In this document: positions 34,031 to 43,085 of the stretch, piece by piece
Layout of the letters: each line of letters begins with the position of its first letter
Numbering within the stretch: the stretch's first letter is position 1
Notes under the pieces: generated by a model
The model's input: only the letters and a program-made list of their open reading frames with translations
Database searches by the model: none
What the model was told of the DNA's origin: nothing
Translations under genes and position numbers: made by a program
Assembly (NCBI GenBank): GCA_036001325.1
Contig: DASYUK010000375.1
Span: 1 to 64,000 of the forward strand
Length of the DNA: 64,000 nt
Reading direction: 5' to 3'
From: DASVHS01 sp036001325
GTDB taxonomy: Bacteria; Acidobacteriota; Thermoanaerobaculia; Gp7-AA8

Positions 34031-35514
34031 GCAGAATCGCCTGCTTCTACGTCCCCATGTTTCCGCTCGCAGCAAGACTGCGCAGCGAGCCGGAGCTGCT
34101 GCAGGAGGCGCTGGCGATCGTCGAAGGGAACGGCAACAACGCGCAGGTCGTCGCGGCGACGCGGCGCGCGCGAACGAAAGGCATTCGTGCCGGACACTCG
34201 CTCGCGCAGGCGCGTTCGATTCTCCCGAAGCTGATCGCCCGAGGACGTGATGGCGAGTGCGAGAGGACGGCGCAGGAGGCGCTGCTCGAAGTCGCGGAAA
34301 CCTTCTCGCCGCGTCTCGAAGATGCGGGGGAAGGCGTCATCTACATCGATATCGCCGGAATGGAACGGCACTTCGATGACGAGCACGAGCTCGGCCGCGC
34401 GGCGATTCAATCGGCGGACAATATCGGATTGCCCGCGCGCGTCGGCGTCGCCGCGAGCAAGCTCGCGGCGCGCGTGGCCGCGGAGCTGCCGAAGTCACCG
34501 ACGGTCGTCGAGCCGGGAAAGGAAGCGGAATTCCTCGCGCCACTGCCGCTGACGCGACTCGCGCCGGAGATCGATGCGGCGATGACGCTCCAACGATGGG
34601 GCATCACGTCGATCGGCGATCTCGCTCGTCTGCCGGAAAGCGAAATCGCCAGCCGGCTCGGCGAGACCGGACGCGATCTTCATTACGCGGCGCGGGGCAT
34701 CGATCCCCGACCGCTGATCCCGCGCGCGCTGCCGCCGGAGTTTCGTGAAGGGATGGATCTGGAGTGGCCGCTCGTCGCGCTCGAGCCTTTCTTATTCATC
34801 GCCGGCGCCGCACTCGATCGACTGATGAAGCGAATGGAAGCGCAGGGATTCGCCTGCACTCGTCTCGAGGTGACGATGAATCTCGAGCCGGATGGATTTC
34901 ATGCGCGCGCGATCGATCTCCCCGCGCCGACGCGCGACGTGAAGACGATGCTGACGCTGATCCGCCTCGATCTGGAGAAGACGCCTCCCGGCGCGCCGGT
35001 CGTGGGATTCGTGATCGTCGCCCATCCCGACCGCCCGCGCCGCGCGCAGTTGTCGCTGTTCGGCCCTTCGACGCTTTCGGCGGAGAAACTGGCCACCACA
35101 ATCGCGCGCCTCGTCTCACTTCTCGGCGACGGCCGCATCGGGATGGCGACGACGGTCGATGGTCACCTTCCCGACCGCTATTCGATCGCCGATTACGCTC
35201 CCCCACCCCCACCCGATGCGCGGCGAAAACCGGCGAAGAGTCGCGGACTGCTCGCCGTGCGCGTCTTCCGCCCACCCATCCCGGTGGAAGTGATCACACG
35301 CGAAGTCGACGGCGAGGTGCAGATCGAGCGCATCGAGGGGGAAGGCGAAATCGCGGGAACGGTTCGCATTTCATCCGGTCCGTGGCGCATCGAAGAAGGA
35401 TGGTGGCGCGACGCGCCGGCGGCTCGGGAGTATTGGGACGTGGAGGTGGGAGCGAACGTGTATCGCGTGTATGAAACTTCCGGTGGTTGGGTCGTCGATG
35501 CGCGATACGACTGA
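34027..35514 (+). CDS. imuB: ImuB, catalytically inactive Y-family polymerase
   Basis: A 495-residue protein starting at ATG 34027, overlapping imuA; the frame is open further upstream but this start matches the family (MSRIACFYVPMFPLAARL). The Y-family palm is recognisable (ALAIVEGNGNNAQVVAATRR, ARVGVAASKLAARVAAE). However, the catalytic carboxylates are lost (ACFYVPMFP and YIDIAGMERHF instead of DxD and SxDE). A beta-clamp binding motif QLSLF occurs in RRAQLSLFGPS. ImuB is known to be a scaffold linking the clamp, DnaE2 and ImuA. It precedes dnaE2 by 68 bases. Confidence 0.9.
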   Translation: MSRIACFYVPMFPLAARLRSEPELLQEALAIVEGNGNNAQVVAATRRARTKGIRAGHSLAQARSILPKLIARGRDGECERTAQEALLEVAETFSPRLEDAGEGVIYIDIAGMERHFDDEHELGRAAIQSADNIGLPARVGVAASKLAARVAAELPKSPTVVEPGKEAEFLAPLPLTRLAPEIDAAMTLQRWGITSIGDLARLPESEIASRLGETGRDLHYAARGIDPRPLIPRALPPEFREGMDLEWPLVALEPFLFIAGAALDRLMKRMEAQGFACTRLEVTMNLEPDGFHARAIDLPAPTRDVKTMLTLIRLDLEKTPPGAPVVGFVIVAHPDRPRRAQLSLFGPSTLSAEKLATTIARLVSLLGDGRIGMATTVDGHLPDRYSIADYAPPPPPDARRKPAKSRGLLAVRVFRPPIPVEVITREVDGEVQIERIEGEGEIAGTVRISSGPWRIEEGWWRDAPAAREYWDVEVGANVYRVYETSGGWVVDARYD

Positions 35515-35528
35515 GGCTTTAGAAGCGA

Positions 35529-35569
35529 AATGTTGAATGTTCAACATTCAACATTGAACATTCAACATT
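35529..35569. repeat. Short palindromic tandem repeat of AATGTTGAATGTTCAACATT
   Basis: AATGTTGAATGTTCAACATT and following TCAACATTGAACATTCAACA units form overlapping direct and inverted repeats just before dnaE2. AT-rich compared with its surroundings. Confidence 0.75.
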
Positions 35570-35582
35570 CCTCGTTCTCCTT

Positions 35583-38500
35583 ATGTCGCACGGCAGAAAA
35601 CCGACAAGAAACCTCGACGCTCTCCAGATCACCTACGCTGATCCGGCAGGGCACAAGGAGAAGGTCAAGAACCGTGTGACGAACGTTCCTCTCTCCCGCG
35701 AGTACGATCACATTCCCTTCGTTCCTGAGAAGTTCGGCGGGACGAAACCGAATGAGGAACCGGAGGAAAAGACTCCGAAACTCCGCAACCGTGCAACCGC
35801 GAAACGCCCCTACGCCGAGCTCCGCGCGGCAAGCGCGTTCTCCTTCCTCGACGGTGCTTCGCTGCCCGAAGACTTGATGTACCACGCCGCCGATAAGGAT
35901 CTGCCGGCGATGGCTCTCGTCGACACGAATGGTGTGTACGGCGCTCCTCGGTTCTATTCGGCAGCGAAGAAAACAGGGGTCAAGGCGCTCGTCGGAAGCG
36001 AACTGGTTCTCGAGACCGACCACCGCTTCACAGTCCTCGTCGAAAACCGCACCGGCTATAAAAACCTGTGCAAGCTCGTCACGGCTGGAGCGGCCGGGCG
36101 CGAGAAAGGGAAAGCGCGCTTCAACTGGGGATTGATCGAGCAGTACAACGAAGGTCTGCACTGCCTCACGCGTGCCGATGACGAGACCATCAACAAAATC
36201 GCCGGCATTTTCAAAAACAGAACGCACCTCGAGTTGCAGCGACATTTCAATCGCGACGAAGAGCGTCACAACATCCGCCTGGTCGATCTCGCGCGGCGTC
36301 TGAAGCTGCCGATCGTCGCGACGAACGGCGTCCGCTACGCCCGCGCACAGGATAAGGAGCTGCACGACGTCCTCACGTGCATCCGCGAGACGACACACGT
36401 CGACAAAGCGGGCCGCCTCCTGGGCGTGAATCGGGAGCGCTACGTCAAGACCGCCGATGAGATGTGCCGCCTGTTCGCCGATCTGCCGGAAGCGATCGAT
36501 GGCGCCTGGTCGCTCGCCAACACGCTCGACTTCACGCTCGCCGACCTCGGCTACCAGTTCCCTGACTATCCGCTGCCGCCGGGAGAGACTACAACATCGT
36601 TTCTGCGCAAGATCGCCTGGAACTCGGCAAAGTCGCGTTTCCGTCCGCTCACGGCGAGAGCGCAGTCGCAGATCGAGAAAGAGCTGAACATGATCGAGAA
36701 GCTCGATCTGGCCGGCTACTTCCTCATCGTCTGGGACATCGTTCAGTTCTGCAATCGCGAAAAGATCATCGTGCAGGGCCGCGGCTCGGCGGCCAACAGC
36801 GCCGTCTGCTACGCCCTCGGCATCACCGCGGTCGATCCGGTGAAGATGGAGCTGCTCTTCGAGCGCTTCCTCTCCGAAGAGCGCGGAGAGTGGCCGGACA
36901 TCGATCTCGATCTCCCCTCCGGCGATCAGCGCGAGAAAGTCATCCAGCACGTCTACAAAACGTACGGCGTGCACGCCGCGGCGATGACCGCGAACGTCAT
37001 CACGTATCGCGATCGCTCCGCGGCGCGCGAAGTTGGCAAAGCGCTCGGCTATTCGCTCGAGCAGGCCGACAAACTCTCGAAATGCGTCTCGACCTGGAAC
37101 TTCGGCGAGATCCGCGAAGCGATGGAGAACCTGCCGGGTGAGCTCGAGAAAACGGGATTCGATCCCGCTGATCTCCGCGTACAACACTTCATGCGCCTCT
37201 ACATGCACATCCAGAATCTGCCGCGACATCTCGGCCAGCACTCCGGCGGCATGGTCATGGCGAAAGGACGGCTCGACGAAGTCGTGCCGCTCGAGCCGGC
37301 ATCGATGCCCGGCCGCGTCGTCATTCAGTGGGACAAGGACGACTGTGCCGATCTCGGCCTCATCAAAGTCGACCTCCTCGGCCTCGGCATGCTGGCGGCG
37401 ATCGAAGAGGCACTGCCGCTCATCCGCGACAACGAAGGAAAAGAAGTCGATCTCGCCCATCTGCCTCAGAACGATCCGCTCGTTTACAAGATGCTGAACG
37501 AGGCTGACACGATCGGCATGTTCCAGGTGGAGAGCCGCGCGCAGATGGCTTCACTGCCGAGGAATGCGCCGAAGAAGTTCTACGACATCGTCGTGCAGGT
37601 GGCGATCATCCGTCCCGGCCCGATTGTCGGCGGCATGATCCGTCCGTTCTTCGATCGGCGTCAGGGGCGCGCGCCGGTCGAGTATCCGCACCCGTGCCTC
37701 GAGCCGATTCTCAAGCGCACGCTCGGCGTACCGCTGTTCCAGGAGCAGCTTCTCCGTATCGCGATGGTCGCGGCCAATTTTACCGGCGGCGAAGCCGAAG
37801 AGCTGCGAAGAGCGATGGGATTCAAGAGGTCGATGGAGCGGATGCACGAGATCGAAGGACGGCTGCGCGCGGGGATGACTACGAACGGCATCGATGCGAA
37901 AGCGCAGGATCAGATCGTCAAGTCGATCACGTCGTTCGCGCTCTACGGCTTTCCCGAATCGCACGCGGCGAGCTTCGCGCTGATCGCGTATGCGAGCGCG
38001 TACATCAAAGCGCGACATCCGGCGGCTTTTTATGTCTCGCTGCTGAACGCGTGGCCGATGGGTTTCTATCATCCGGCGACGCTCGTCAAAGATGCGCAGC
38101 GGCATGACACCGAGGTGCTTCCGATCGACATGAATCATTCTGGTTGGAAGTGCCGTTGGGAAAACGGCGGCGTACGTCTCGGACTGCGATTCGTTAAAGG
38201 GCTGCGCGAAGCGACGGCAAAGAAGATCGAAGCGAATCAGCCATTCCAATCGACGGAAGATCTCGCCTATCGGTGCAAGCTGCGCGACGATCAGCTCACG
38301 AAGCTCGCCTACGCCGGGGCACTGAGCTCACTCGGACTCACGAGACGAGGGGCGTTGTGGCAGGCGTCGAAAGCGGCAAAGCCCGCGGGCGAACTCTTCG
38401 AAGGACGCGCCGCCGAGGGCGGCGGCGCTCCACTGAAGGAGATGTCAGAGATCCAGAACACCATGGCTGACTACCACGCGATGGAGCTCACGACGGGGCC

Positions 38501-38855
38501 GCATCTCGTCGAGCACTTCCGCGCTGAGCTCATGAGTCAGAAGATCCTCTCCGCCGCGGACCTCGCGCGCATTCCAACCGGTCGCCGCGTCACGACCGCA
38601 GGAGCAGTGATCGTCCGCCAGCGCCCGGGCACCGCAAAAGGATTCGTGTTCCTCACCCTCGAAGATGAAACCGGTCTCTCGCAGGCCATCGTCAGTCCGA
38701 AACTTTTCAGCGAGCAGCGTTCGACGATCCTCGGCCATTCGGGCCTGATCGTCGAAGGAATCGTGCAGAACACCGATGGGCAGTGTTCCGTCAAAGCGGA
38801 GCGTTTCTGGCCCTTGCAGGGACTCGAGGACATTCGCAGTCACGACTTCCACTAG
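35583..38855 (+). CDS. dnaE2: Error-prone DNA polymerase DnaE2
   Basis: A 1090-residue C-family polymerase. The PHP domain begins YAELRAASAFSFLDGAS. The polymerase active-site carboxylates lie in EWPDIDLDLPSGDQREKVIQ, with VQGRGSAANSAVCYALG upstream. A tandem helix-hairpin-helix region and an OB fold (GAVIVRQRPGTAKGFVFLTLEDE) end it. With imuA and imuB it forms the translesion mutasome. Residues about 942-952 (AAEGGGAPLKE) are encoded by a palindromic repeat (38406-38437) in the linker before the OB fold. No clear ribosome site precedes ATG 35583. Confidence 0.95.
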   Translation: MSHGRKPTRNLDALQITYADPAGHKEKVKNRVTNVPLSREYDHIPFVPEKFGGTKPNEEPEEKTPKLRNRATAKRPYAELRAASAFSFLDGASLPEDLMYHAADKDLPAMALVDTNGVYGAPRFYSAAKKTGVKALVGSELVLETDHRFTVLVENRTGYKNLCKLVTAGAAGREKGKARFNWGLIEQYNEGLHCLTRADDETINKIAGIFKNRTHLELQRHFNRDEERHNIRLVDLARRLKLPIVATNGVRYARAQDKELHDVLTCIRETTHVDKAGRLLGVNRERYVKTADEMCRLFADLPEAIDGAWSLANTLDFTLADLGYQFPDYPLPPGETTTSFLRKIAWNSAKSRFRPLTARAQSQIEKELNMIEKLDLAGYFLIVWDIVQFCNREKIIVQGRGSAANSAVCYALGITAVDPVKMELLFERFLSEERGEWPDIDLDLPSGDQREKVIQHVYKTYGVHAAAMTANVITYRDRSAAREVGKALGYSLEQADKLSKCVSTWNFGEIREAMENLPGELEKTGFDPADLRVQHFMRLYMHIQNLPRHLGQHSGGMVMAKGRLDEVVPLEPASMPGRVVIQWDKDDCADLGLIKVDLLGLGMLAAIEEALPLIRDNEGKEVDLAHLPQNDPLVYKMLNEADTIGMFQVESRAQMASLPRNAPKKFYDIVVQVAIIRPGPIVGGMIRPFFDRRQGRAPVEYPHPCLEPILKRTLGVPLFQEQLLRIAMVAANFTGGEAEELRRAMGFKRSMERMHEIEGRLRAGMTTNGIDAKAQDQIVKSITSFALYGFPESHAASFALIAYASAYIKARHPAAFYVSLLNAWPMGFYHPATLVKDAQRHDTEVLPIDMNHSGWKCRWENGGVRLGLRFVKGLREATAKKIEANQPFQSTEDLAYRCKLRDDQLTKLAYAGALSSLGLTRRGALWQASKAAKPAGELFEGRAAEGGGAPLKEMSEIQNTMADYHAMELTTGPHLVEHFRAELMSQKILSAADLARIPTGRRVTTAGAVIVRQRPGTAKGFVFLTLEDETGLSQAIVSPKLFSEQRSTILGHSGLIVEGIVQNTDGQCSVKAERFWPLQGLEDIRSHDFH
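38406..38437. repeat. Palindromic repeat inside dnaE2
   Basis: GCGCCGCCGAGGGCGGCGGC is followed by GCTCCACTGAAG. This is the reverse of the AGTGGAGCGCC...GGCG element found at 61747-61812. It is in frame and encodes AAEGGGAPL. Confidence 0.75.
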
Positions 38856-38872
38856 AATCACGTCACCGCACC

Positions 38873-41446
38873 ATGCTCGCGCCCGGGACGATGCTCTCGC
38901 GTTATCGCGTCGAGTCTCTGCTCGGCAGCGGAGGGATGGGCGAGGTCTACAAAGCGCGCGACGAGTCACTCGAGCGGCCCGTCGCGATCAAGATTCTTCG
39001 ATCGGATGTGACGCGAGATGAGAACCGCGTTCGCCGGTTCGTTCAGGAAGCGAAGACCGCCTCGTCGCTGAATCACCCCCACATCGTTCACGTCTACGAG
39101 ATTGGCGTGAGCGATTCGACGCATTTCATCGCCATGGAGTATGTCGAGGGTTCGACGCTTCGCGATCATCTGAGGACTGATGGAACAGCGCGCCTGCTCA
39201 CGCTTCTGGCGCAGGTGGCCGATGCCCTGGCGAAGGCACACGCTGCCGGCGTCGTCCACCGCGATCTGAAGCCGGAGAACATCCTCGTCACCTCTGACGG
39301 TTATGCCAAGATTGCCGATTTCGGACTGGCAAAACTGCTGGACCGCAAAGACGCCTCGGCGATCTCAGTGACGGTCGACAAGGTGGCCACGAAAGAAGGA
39401 GTCGCCGTTGGGACGATCGGTTACATGTCGCCCGAACAGGTGCAGGGAGGACGGGTCGACGAGCGTTCCGACATCTTCTCATTCGGCTGCATTCTCTACG
39501 AAGCCGTGGCGAAACGACGTCCATTCGAAGGAGCGTCGACGTTCGATACGTTTCAGAAAATCGTCGCGGCCGAACCGCCGCCGCTGTCCCCTTCCAGCGA
39601 TGTACCGCCGGCGCTCCAACGAGTCATGCGCCGTTGCCTCGCCAAGGAACCCGATGACCGGTACCACTCCGCAAAAGATCTCGCCATCGACCTGCGCGAG
39701 TTGCGTGAGGAGTTGAGCGGATCGCATCGAAGCGTAGTGGTCCCGAAGAGGATCGGGTACGCCGCACTCGCAGTTGTTTTCATCGCTCTCATTGCCGCTA
39801 CGATTCTGGTGAAGCGTCGATCGCCATCACCGCCAGCGACGGCTCCGATCCGAATCAAGCAGCTCACCACCAGCGGCAAGGTTTCCGAGGCCGCGATCTC
39901 CCCCGACGGAAAGTATCTCGCGTATGTCGACCGCGGAGTGCTGCGGGAGTCGAGCATCTCCCTGCTGCACCTTCCGACAGGAAGCGCGGTGCAGATCGTG
40001 CCGCGTCAGAGCGGGATCGAATTCGCCAGCGTCTCGTTTTCGCCCGATGGCGACTACATCGATTACACGCGCCGGCCGCTTGCGAGCTCTCAGCATGATC
40101 TCGAGCGGATCCCGGTTCTCGGCGGAACGTCTCAGCAGGTGCTCGCTGATGTCGACACCCCCGTCGCTTTCGCGCCGGACGGTCGCCATATCGCATTCGT
40201 TCGCGGAGCGAAAGAGGAGTCGTTCCTCATGGTCGCCGACGGCGAAGGTCATTCTGAGCGAAAGCTGGCCATCGTTAAGCGACCGCAACGACTGGCGGTC
40301 GCGGCACCGGCCTGGTCGCCGGATGGAAAGACGATCGCGGCAATCGTCCGCGAACCTCGGCCGCTGCTGCTCGCTGTCAGTGTCGAAAACGGTTCGACGC
40401 GAACGATTTCTGGACCACAATTTCAGTGGCTCACCAGCGTAGCGTGGTCGCGCGACGACGCGCTTCTCGTCACGGGAGTGGAGAGGTCATCGCGCAATGC
40501 GGAAATCTGGCGCATCAATCTGGCGACGGGCTCCGGCGCGCCGATCACGAGCGGCATCATTGGATACCAGGGTCTCAGTCTCTCGAAAAACGGAACGGCG
40601 ATTGTCAGTCTGGCCCAGAACCTTTTCGCGACTCTAACCGCCATGCCTTTCAACGCCGCTGGAGAACCCGCGCCGATCGTTGTGGGCAGCGCGCGTAATG
40701 GCACCGGTGGCCTCGCAGCGCTTCCCGATGGACGCATCGTCTACTCGTCGGATGCAGGGAATCGACACGGCATCTGGATCATCGACGCGAATGGGAAGAA
40801 CGCGCGCGAACTTCTCGTCCCGACGGCCGGATCGTCACTCGGATGGCCGGCTGTTTCTCCGGATGGACGCCTCATCGCGTACGTTTCCCAATCGGGCGAG
40901 AAGCACACGATTCACGTCGCCGACATCGCCTCCGGGAACGAGCTTTCAGTGCCCGCATTCCCTCCAGACTCATTCTGGCCACAGTTCTCCGCCGACGGCG
41001 AGTCGATCGTGTTTGTGAGCGACAAGCCGGGGACGGAAACTTCCTCGCTGTATCGGCGCGCATTGCGTGCAGGTGAGCTCACACAGATTCTTCCGCGCGC
41101 GTCGCACCCGGCAGTTTCGCCAGATGGAAAATGGATCGCGTTTTTCCTGCACGGCATCTCGGTCGTTTCGTCCCGAGGCGGAAAGCCGCGCCAGATCGTC
41201 GAACCACCGTCGCTGAAGATCCCTTTGCGATGGACATCTGACAGCAAAGCGATTCTCAATCCGGAAGTTCACAATGATGTCGTGAACATCTGGGCTTATC
41301 CGATCGGCGGCGGCGCGCCGAGACAGGTCACGCACTTCACCTCACAGAACATCTTCTTCTTCGATGTCACGCGCGACGGCAAGCGGCTGATTCTCTCGCG
41401 CGGCGACGTCACCACCGATGCCGTGCTGATCGAAAATGCACCCTAA
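38873..41446 (+). CDS. Ser/Thr protein kinase with TolB-like PD40 propeller
   Basis: An 857-residue protein started at ATG 38873 (MLAPGTMLSRYRVESLLGSG). The kinase domain (about 10-280) is complete: LGSGGMGEVYKARD, VAIKIL, VVHRDLKPENILV, IADFGLAKLL and GTIGYMSPEQ. One transmembrane helix (YAALAVVFIALIAATILV, about 292-309) is followed by an extracytoplasmic WD40-like/PD40 beta-propeller with repeated ISPDGKYLAYV, FSPDGDYIDY and VSPDGRLIAYV units. These receptor-like kinases are abundant in Acidobacteria. The next gene starts 16 bases downstream and is probably co-transcribed. Confidence 0.93.
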   Translation: MLAPGTMLSRYRVESLLGSGGMGEVYKARDESLERPVAIKILRSDVTRDENRVRRFVQEAKTASSLNHPHIVHVYEIGVSDSTHFIAMEYVEGSTLRDHLRTDGTARLLTLLAQVADALAKAHAAGVVHRDLKPENILVTSDGYAKIADFGLAKLLDRKDASAISVTVDKVATKEGVAVGTIGYMSPEQVQGGRVDERSDIFSFGCILYEAVAKRRPFEGASTFDTFQKIVAAEPPPLSPSSDVPPALQRVMRRCLAKEPDDRYHSAKDLAIDLRELREELSGSHRSVVVPKRIGYAALAVVFIALIAATILVKRRSPSPPATAPIRIKQLTTSGKVSEAAISPDGKYLAYVDRGVLRESSISLLHLPTGSAVQIVPRQSGIEFASVSFSPDGDYIDYTRRPLASSQHDLERIPVLGGTSQQVLADVDTPVAFAPDGRHIAFVRGAKEESFLMVADGEGHSERKLAIVKRPQRLAVAAPAWSPDGKTIAAIVREPRPLLLAVSVENGSTRTISGPQFQWLTSVAWSRDDALLVTGVERSSRNAEIWRINLATGSGAPITSGIIGYQGLSLSKNGTAIVSLAQNLFATLTAMPFNAAGEPAPIVVGSARNGTGGLAALPDGRIVYSSDAGNRHGIWIIDANGKNARELLVPTAGSSLGWPAVSPDGRLIAYVSQSGEKHTIHVADIASGNELSVPAFPPDSFWPQFSADGESIVFVSDKPGTETSSLYRRALRAGELTQILPRASHPAVSPDGKWIAFFLHGISVVSSRGGKPRQIVEPPSLKIPLRWTSDSKAILNPEVHNDVVNIWAYPIGGGAPRQVTHFTSQNIFFFDVTRDGKRLILSRGDVTTDAVLIENAP

Positions 41447-41462
41447 GAAAAGGAGCGAAATC

Positions 41463-42308
41463 ATGCACTCGCGACGAATCTTCGTCCTCGGCGCTCTCGT
41501 GCTCTTCGTGGCTGCCGCGACGCTCGGAGCTACGGCCAAAGGAACTCTCACCGTCAACGGCAAGACGTTCAATCTGAAGAACGTCTACGCCACGAACAGG
41601 AAGAATCCGTTCGATAAGAAGAAGACGGACGTGGTCGTCATCCTCAGCGACAAAGAGCTGCCCGCAGGCGCCCAGTTCGACGAATTCGCGCTGATGTCGC
41701 TTCCCGAGCAGGGCGTCTCCGGGATCACGTTTGAAGTCGATCCCGATAAGCGCATCAACAGCGGTACCCTCTTCAGCCCCTCGTTCAAGAAGATGAAGCA
41801 GTTCTCGTCGACAGGCAATCAGAAGCTCGACCTGACCACGTCGACGAAGGATCGAATCGCGGGAAGCATCTCGATCAAGCCCGACAACTTCTTCGAGGAG
41901 AACTTCCAATACAGCGCGACCTTCGACGCACCGATTCTCACAAAACCGCCAGAAAAGCCGGTCGCCCTGAAAGGGACACCACTTCCCGCCGACGGCGGCG
42001 AACCGGCGAAAGCGTGGCAGGCACACCGCAAGGCGATCGCCGCCGGCGACATGGCCGCCATCCGAAAGACGATTGCCGCTGAGCATTTGAAGGATCTCGA
42101 CGACCCAGACTTCAAGAAGATGCTTCCGCTGATGAAGGAAATGCAGCCGAAGAAAGTGAAGATCACCGGTGGCAGCATCGACGGAGACACCGCGACGCTG
42201 CTCGTCAAGAACCTCGACGAGAAGAACTCGAACGCCACCGTGACGATGCGTCGCGAAGGCGGTCAGTGGAAACTCGTCAAGGAGGCGTGGAAGACGACTT
42301 CGGAGTGA
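41463..42308 (+). CDS. Exported protein of unknown function, two-domain
   Basis: A 281-residue protein started at ATG 41463 with AAAAGGAG upstream. A signal peptide (IFVLGALVLFVAAATLGATA) is followed by a beta-rich N-terminal domain (about 25-165; GTLTVNGKTFNLKNVYA) and a C-terminal alpha+beta domain (about 185-281; AKAWQAHRKAIAAGDMAAIR to GGQWKLVKEAW). The latter resembles DUF4878/NTF2-like folds. It lies immediately downstream of the PD40 kinase and could be its partner or target. No enzymatic motif is seen. Confidence 0.7.
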   Translation: MHSRRIFVLGALVLFVAAATLGATAKGTLTVNGKTFNLKNVYATNRKNPFDKKKTDVVVILSDKELPAGAQFDEFALMSLPEQGVSGITFEVDPDKRINSGTLFSPSFKKMKQFSSTGNQKLDLTTSTKDRIAGSISIKPDNFFEENFQYSATFDAPILTKPPEKPVALKGTPLPADGGEPAKAWQAHRKAIAAGDMAAIRKTIAAEHLKDLDDPDFKKMLPLMKEMQPKKVKITGGSIDGDTATLLVKNLDEKNSNATVTMRREGGQWKLVKEAWKTTSE

Positions 42309-42312
42309 TCGA

Positions 42313-43020
42313 TCACTCCGTCTCGCGCGCGGCCATGCGTCGGCGGAAGTACTCCTGCCCGCGATCGTAGCCGATGCGGAAGACTTCGGTCTTGCACGGT
42401 TCGGGGTAGCACTCCTCGACGTACGTGACGACGTCCGTCAAGTCGCGTCCGCGAGTGGCCGGGTGCAGCGCCGCTTCGAAACCTGATCGATAGGCCGGCT
42501 CGTTCGGTTCCAGCTCCCGTCCCTGATGTCTCAGGTAGGCGCGCTCGTCGTCGCGCAGACTCTGCCACCATTCGCGCCGCAGCGATTGCACGCTGCGTCC
42601 GCCGCCGCGCTCGAGGAGATTCCGCGCCTGGGTTGCCTGAGTCTGATCGTGTGCCTCGACGATGACGACCGGCTGGCCGTTGCGCACCGCTTCCTCATAA
42701 AAGTAGAGCTCCTCGTTCGGGACGCCGTGCGTGTGCCGATCGATGGCCGCTCCTGCCGCGGCGCCGAGGCCGGTCCCGATCAAGCCGGTCGCGATCATCC
42801 CCATCCCGACCACGGGACCGAGTCCCGGCAGGAAAGTCGCCGCACTCAATCCGACGAAGGCGCCAATCGCCGCTCCTGCTTGTGTTCCGTGCACCGGAAA
42901 CGACGATTCGCCGCGCGCCAGCAGATTGATCTGGCTCTCCTCGAAGCCGTGCGCCCTCAGCGAGTGCATCGCGTTCTCGGCCTCGGCAGGCGATGCGAAG
43001 ATTCCGGTGACGGTGGCCAT
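42313..43020 (-). CDS. Glycine-zipper stress protein (DUF1269/YflT-like)
   Basis: A 235-residue protein started at ATG 43020 with GGGAGGATCGC before it. The N-terminal part (VTGIFASPAEAENAMHSLRA) is the general-stress YflT-like ferredoxin fold. A glycine-zipper hydrophobic stretch follows (GAAIGAFVGLSAATFLPGLG, then MIATGLIGTGLGAAAGAAID), and a C-terminal acidic, helical part of unknown nature contains two cysteines (EECYPEPCKTEVF). Expected to be membrane-associated and stress related. Confidence 0.75.
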   Translation of the reverse strand: MATVTGIFASPAEAENAMHSLRAHGFEESQINLLARGESSFPVHGTQAGAAIGAFVGLSAATFLPGLGPVVGMGMIATGLIGTGLGAAAGAAIDRHTHGVPNEELYFYEEAVRNGQPVVIVEAHDQTQATQARNLLERGGGRSVQSLRREWWQSLRDDERAYLRHQGRELEPNEPAYRSGFEAALHPATRGRDLTDVVTYVEECYPEPCKTEVFRIGYDRGQEYFRRRMAARETE

Positions 43021-43085
43021 GCGATCCTCCCGTCGCTCGTGTGTGCAGGACTTCGGCCAGAGCAGCGGAGGTTTACAATCCATTC

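Noticed and set aside
35562..37460. 632-codon open frame on the minus strand opposite dnaE2
   Set aside because: Exact antisense of a well-supported polymerase gene; Arg/Asp/Glu-rich translation typical of GC-rich shadow frames.
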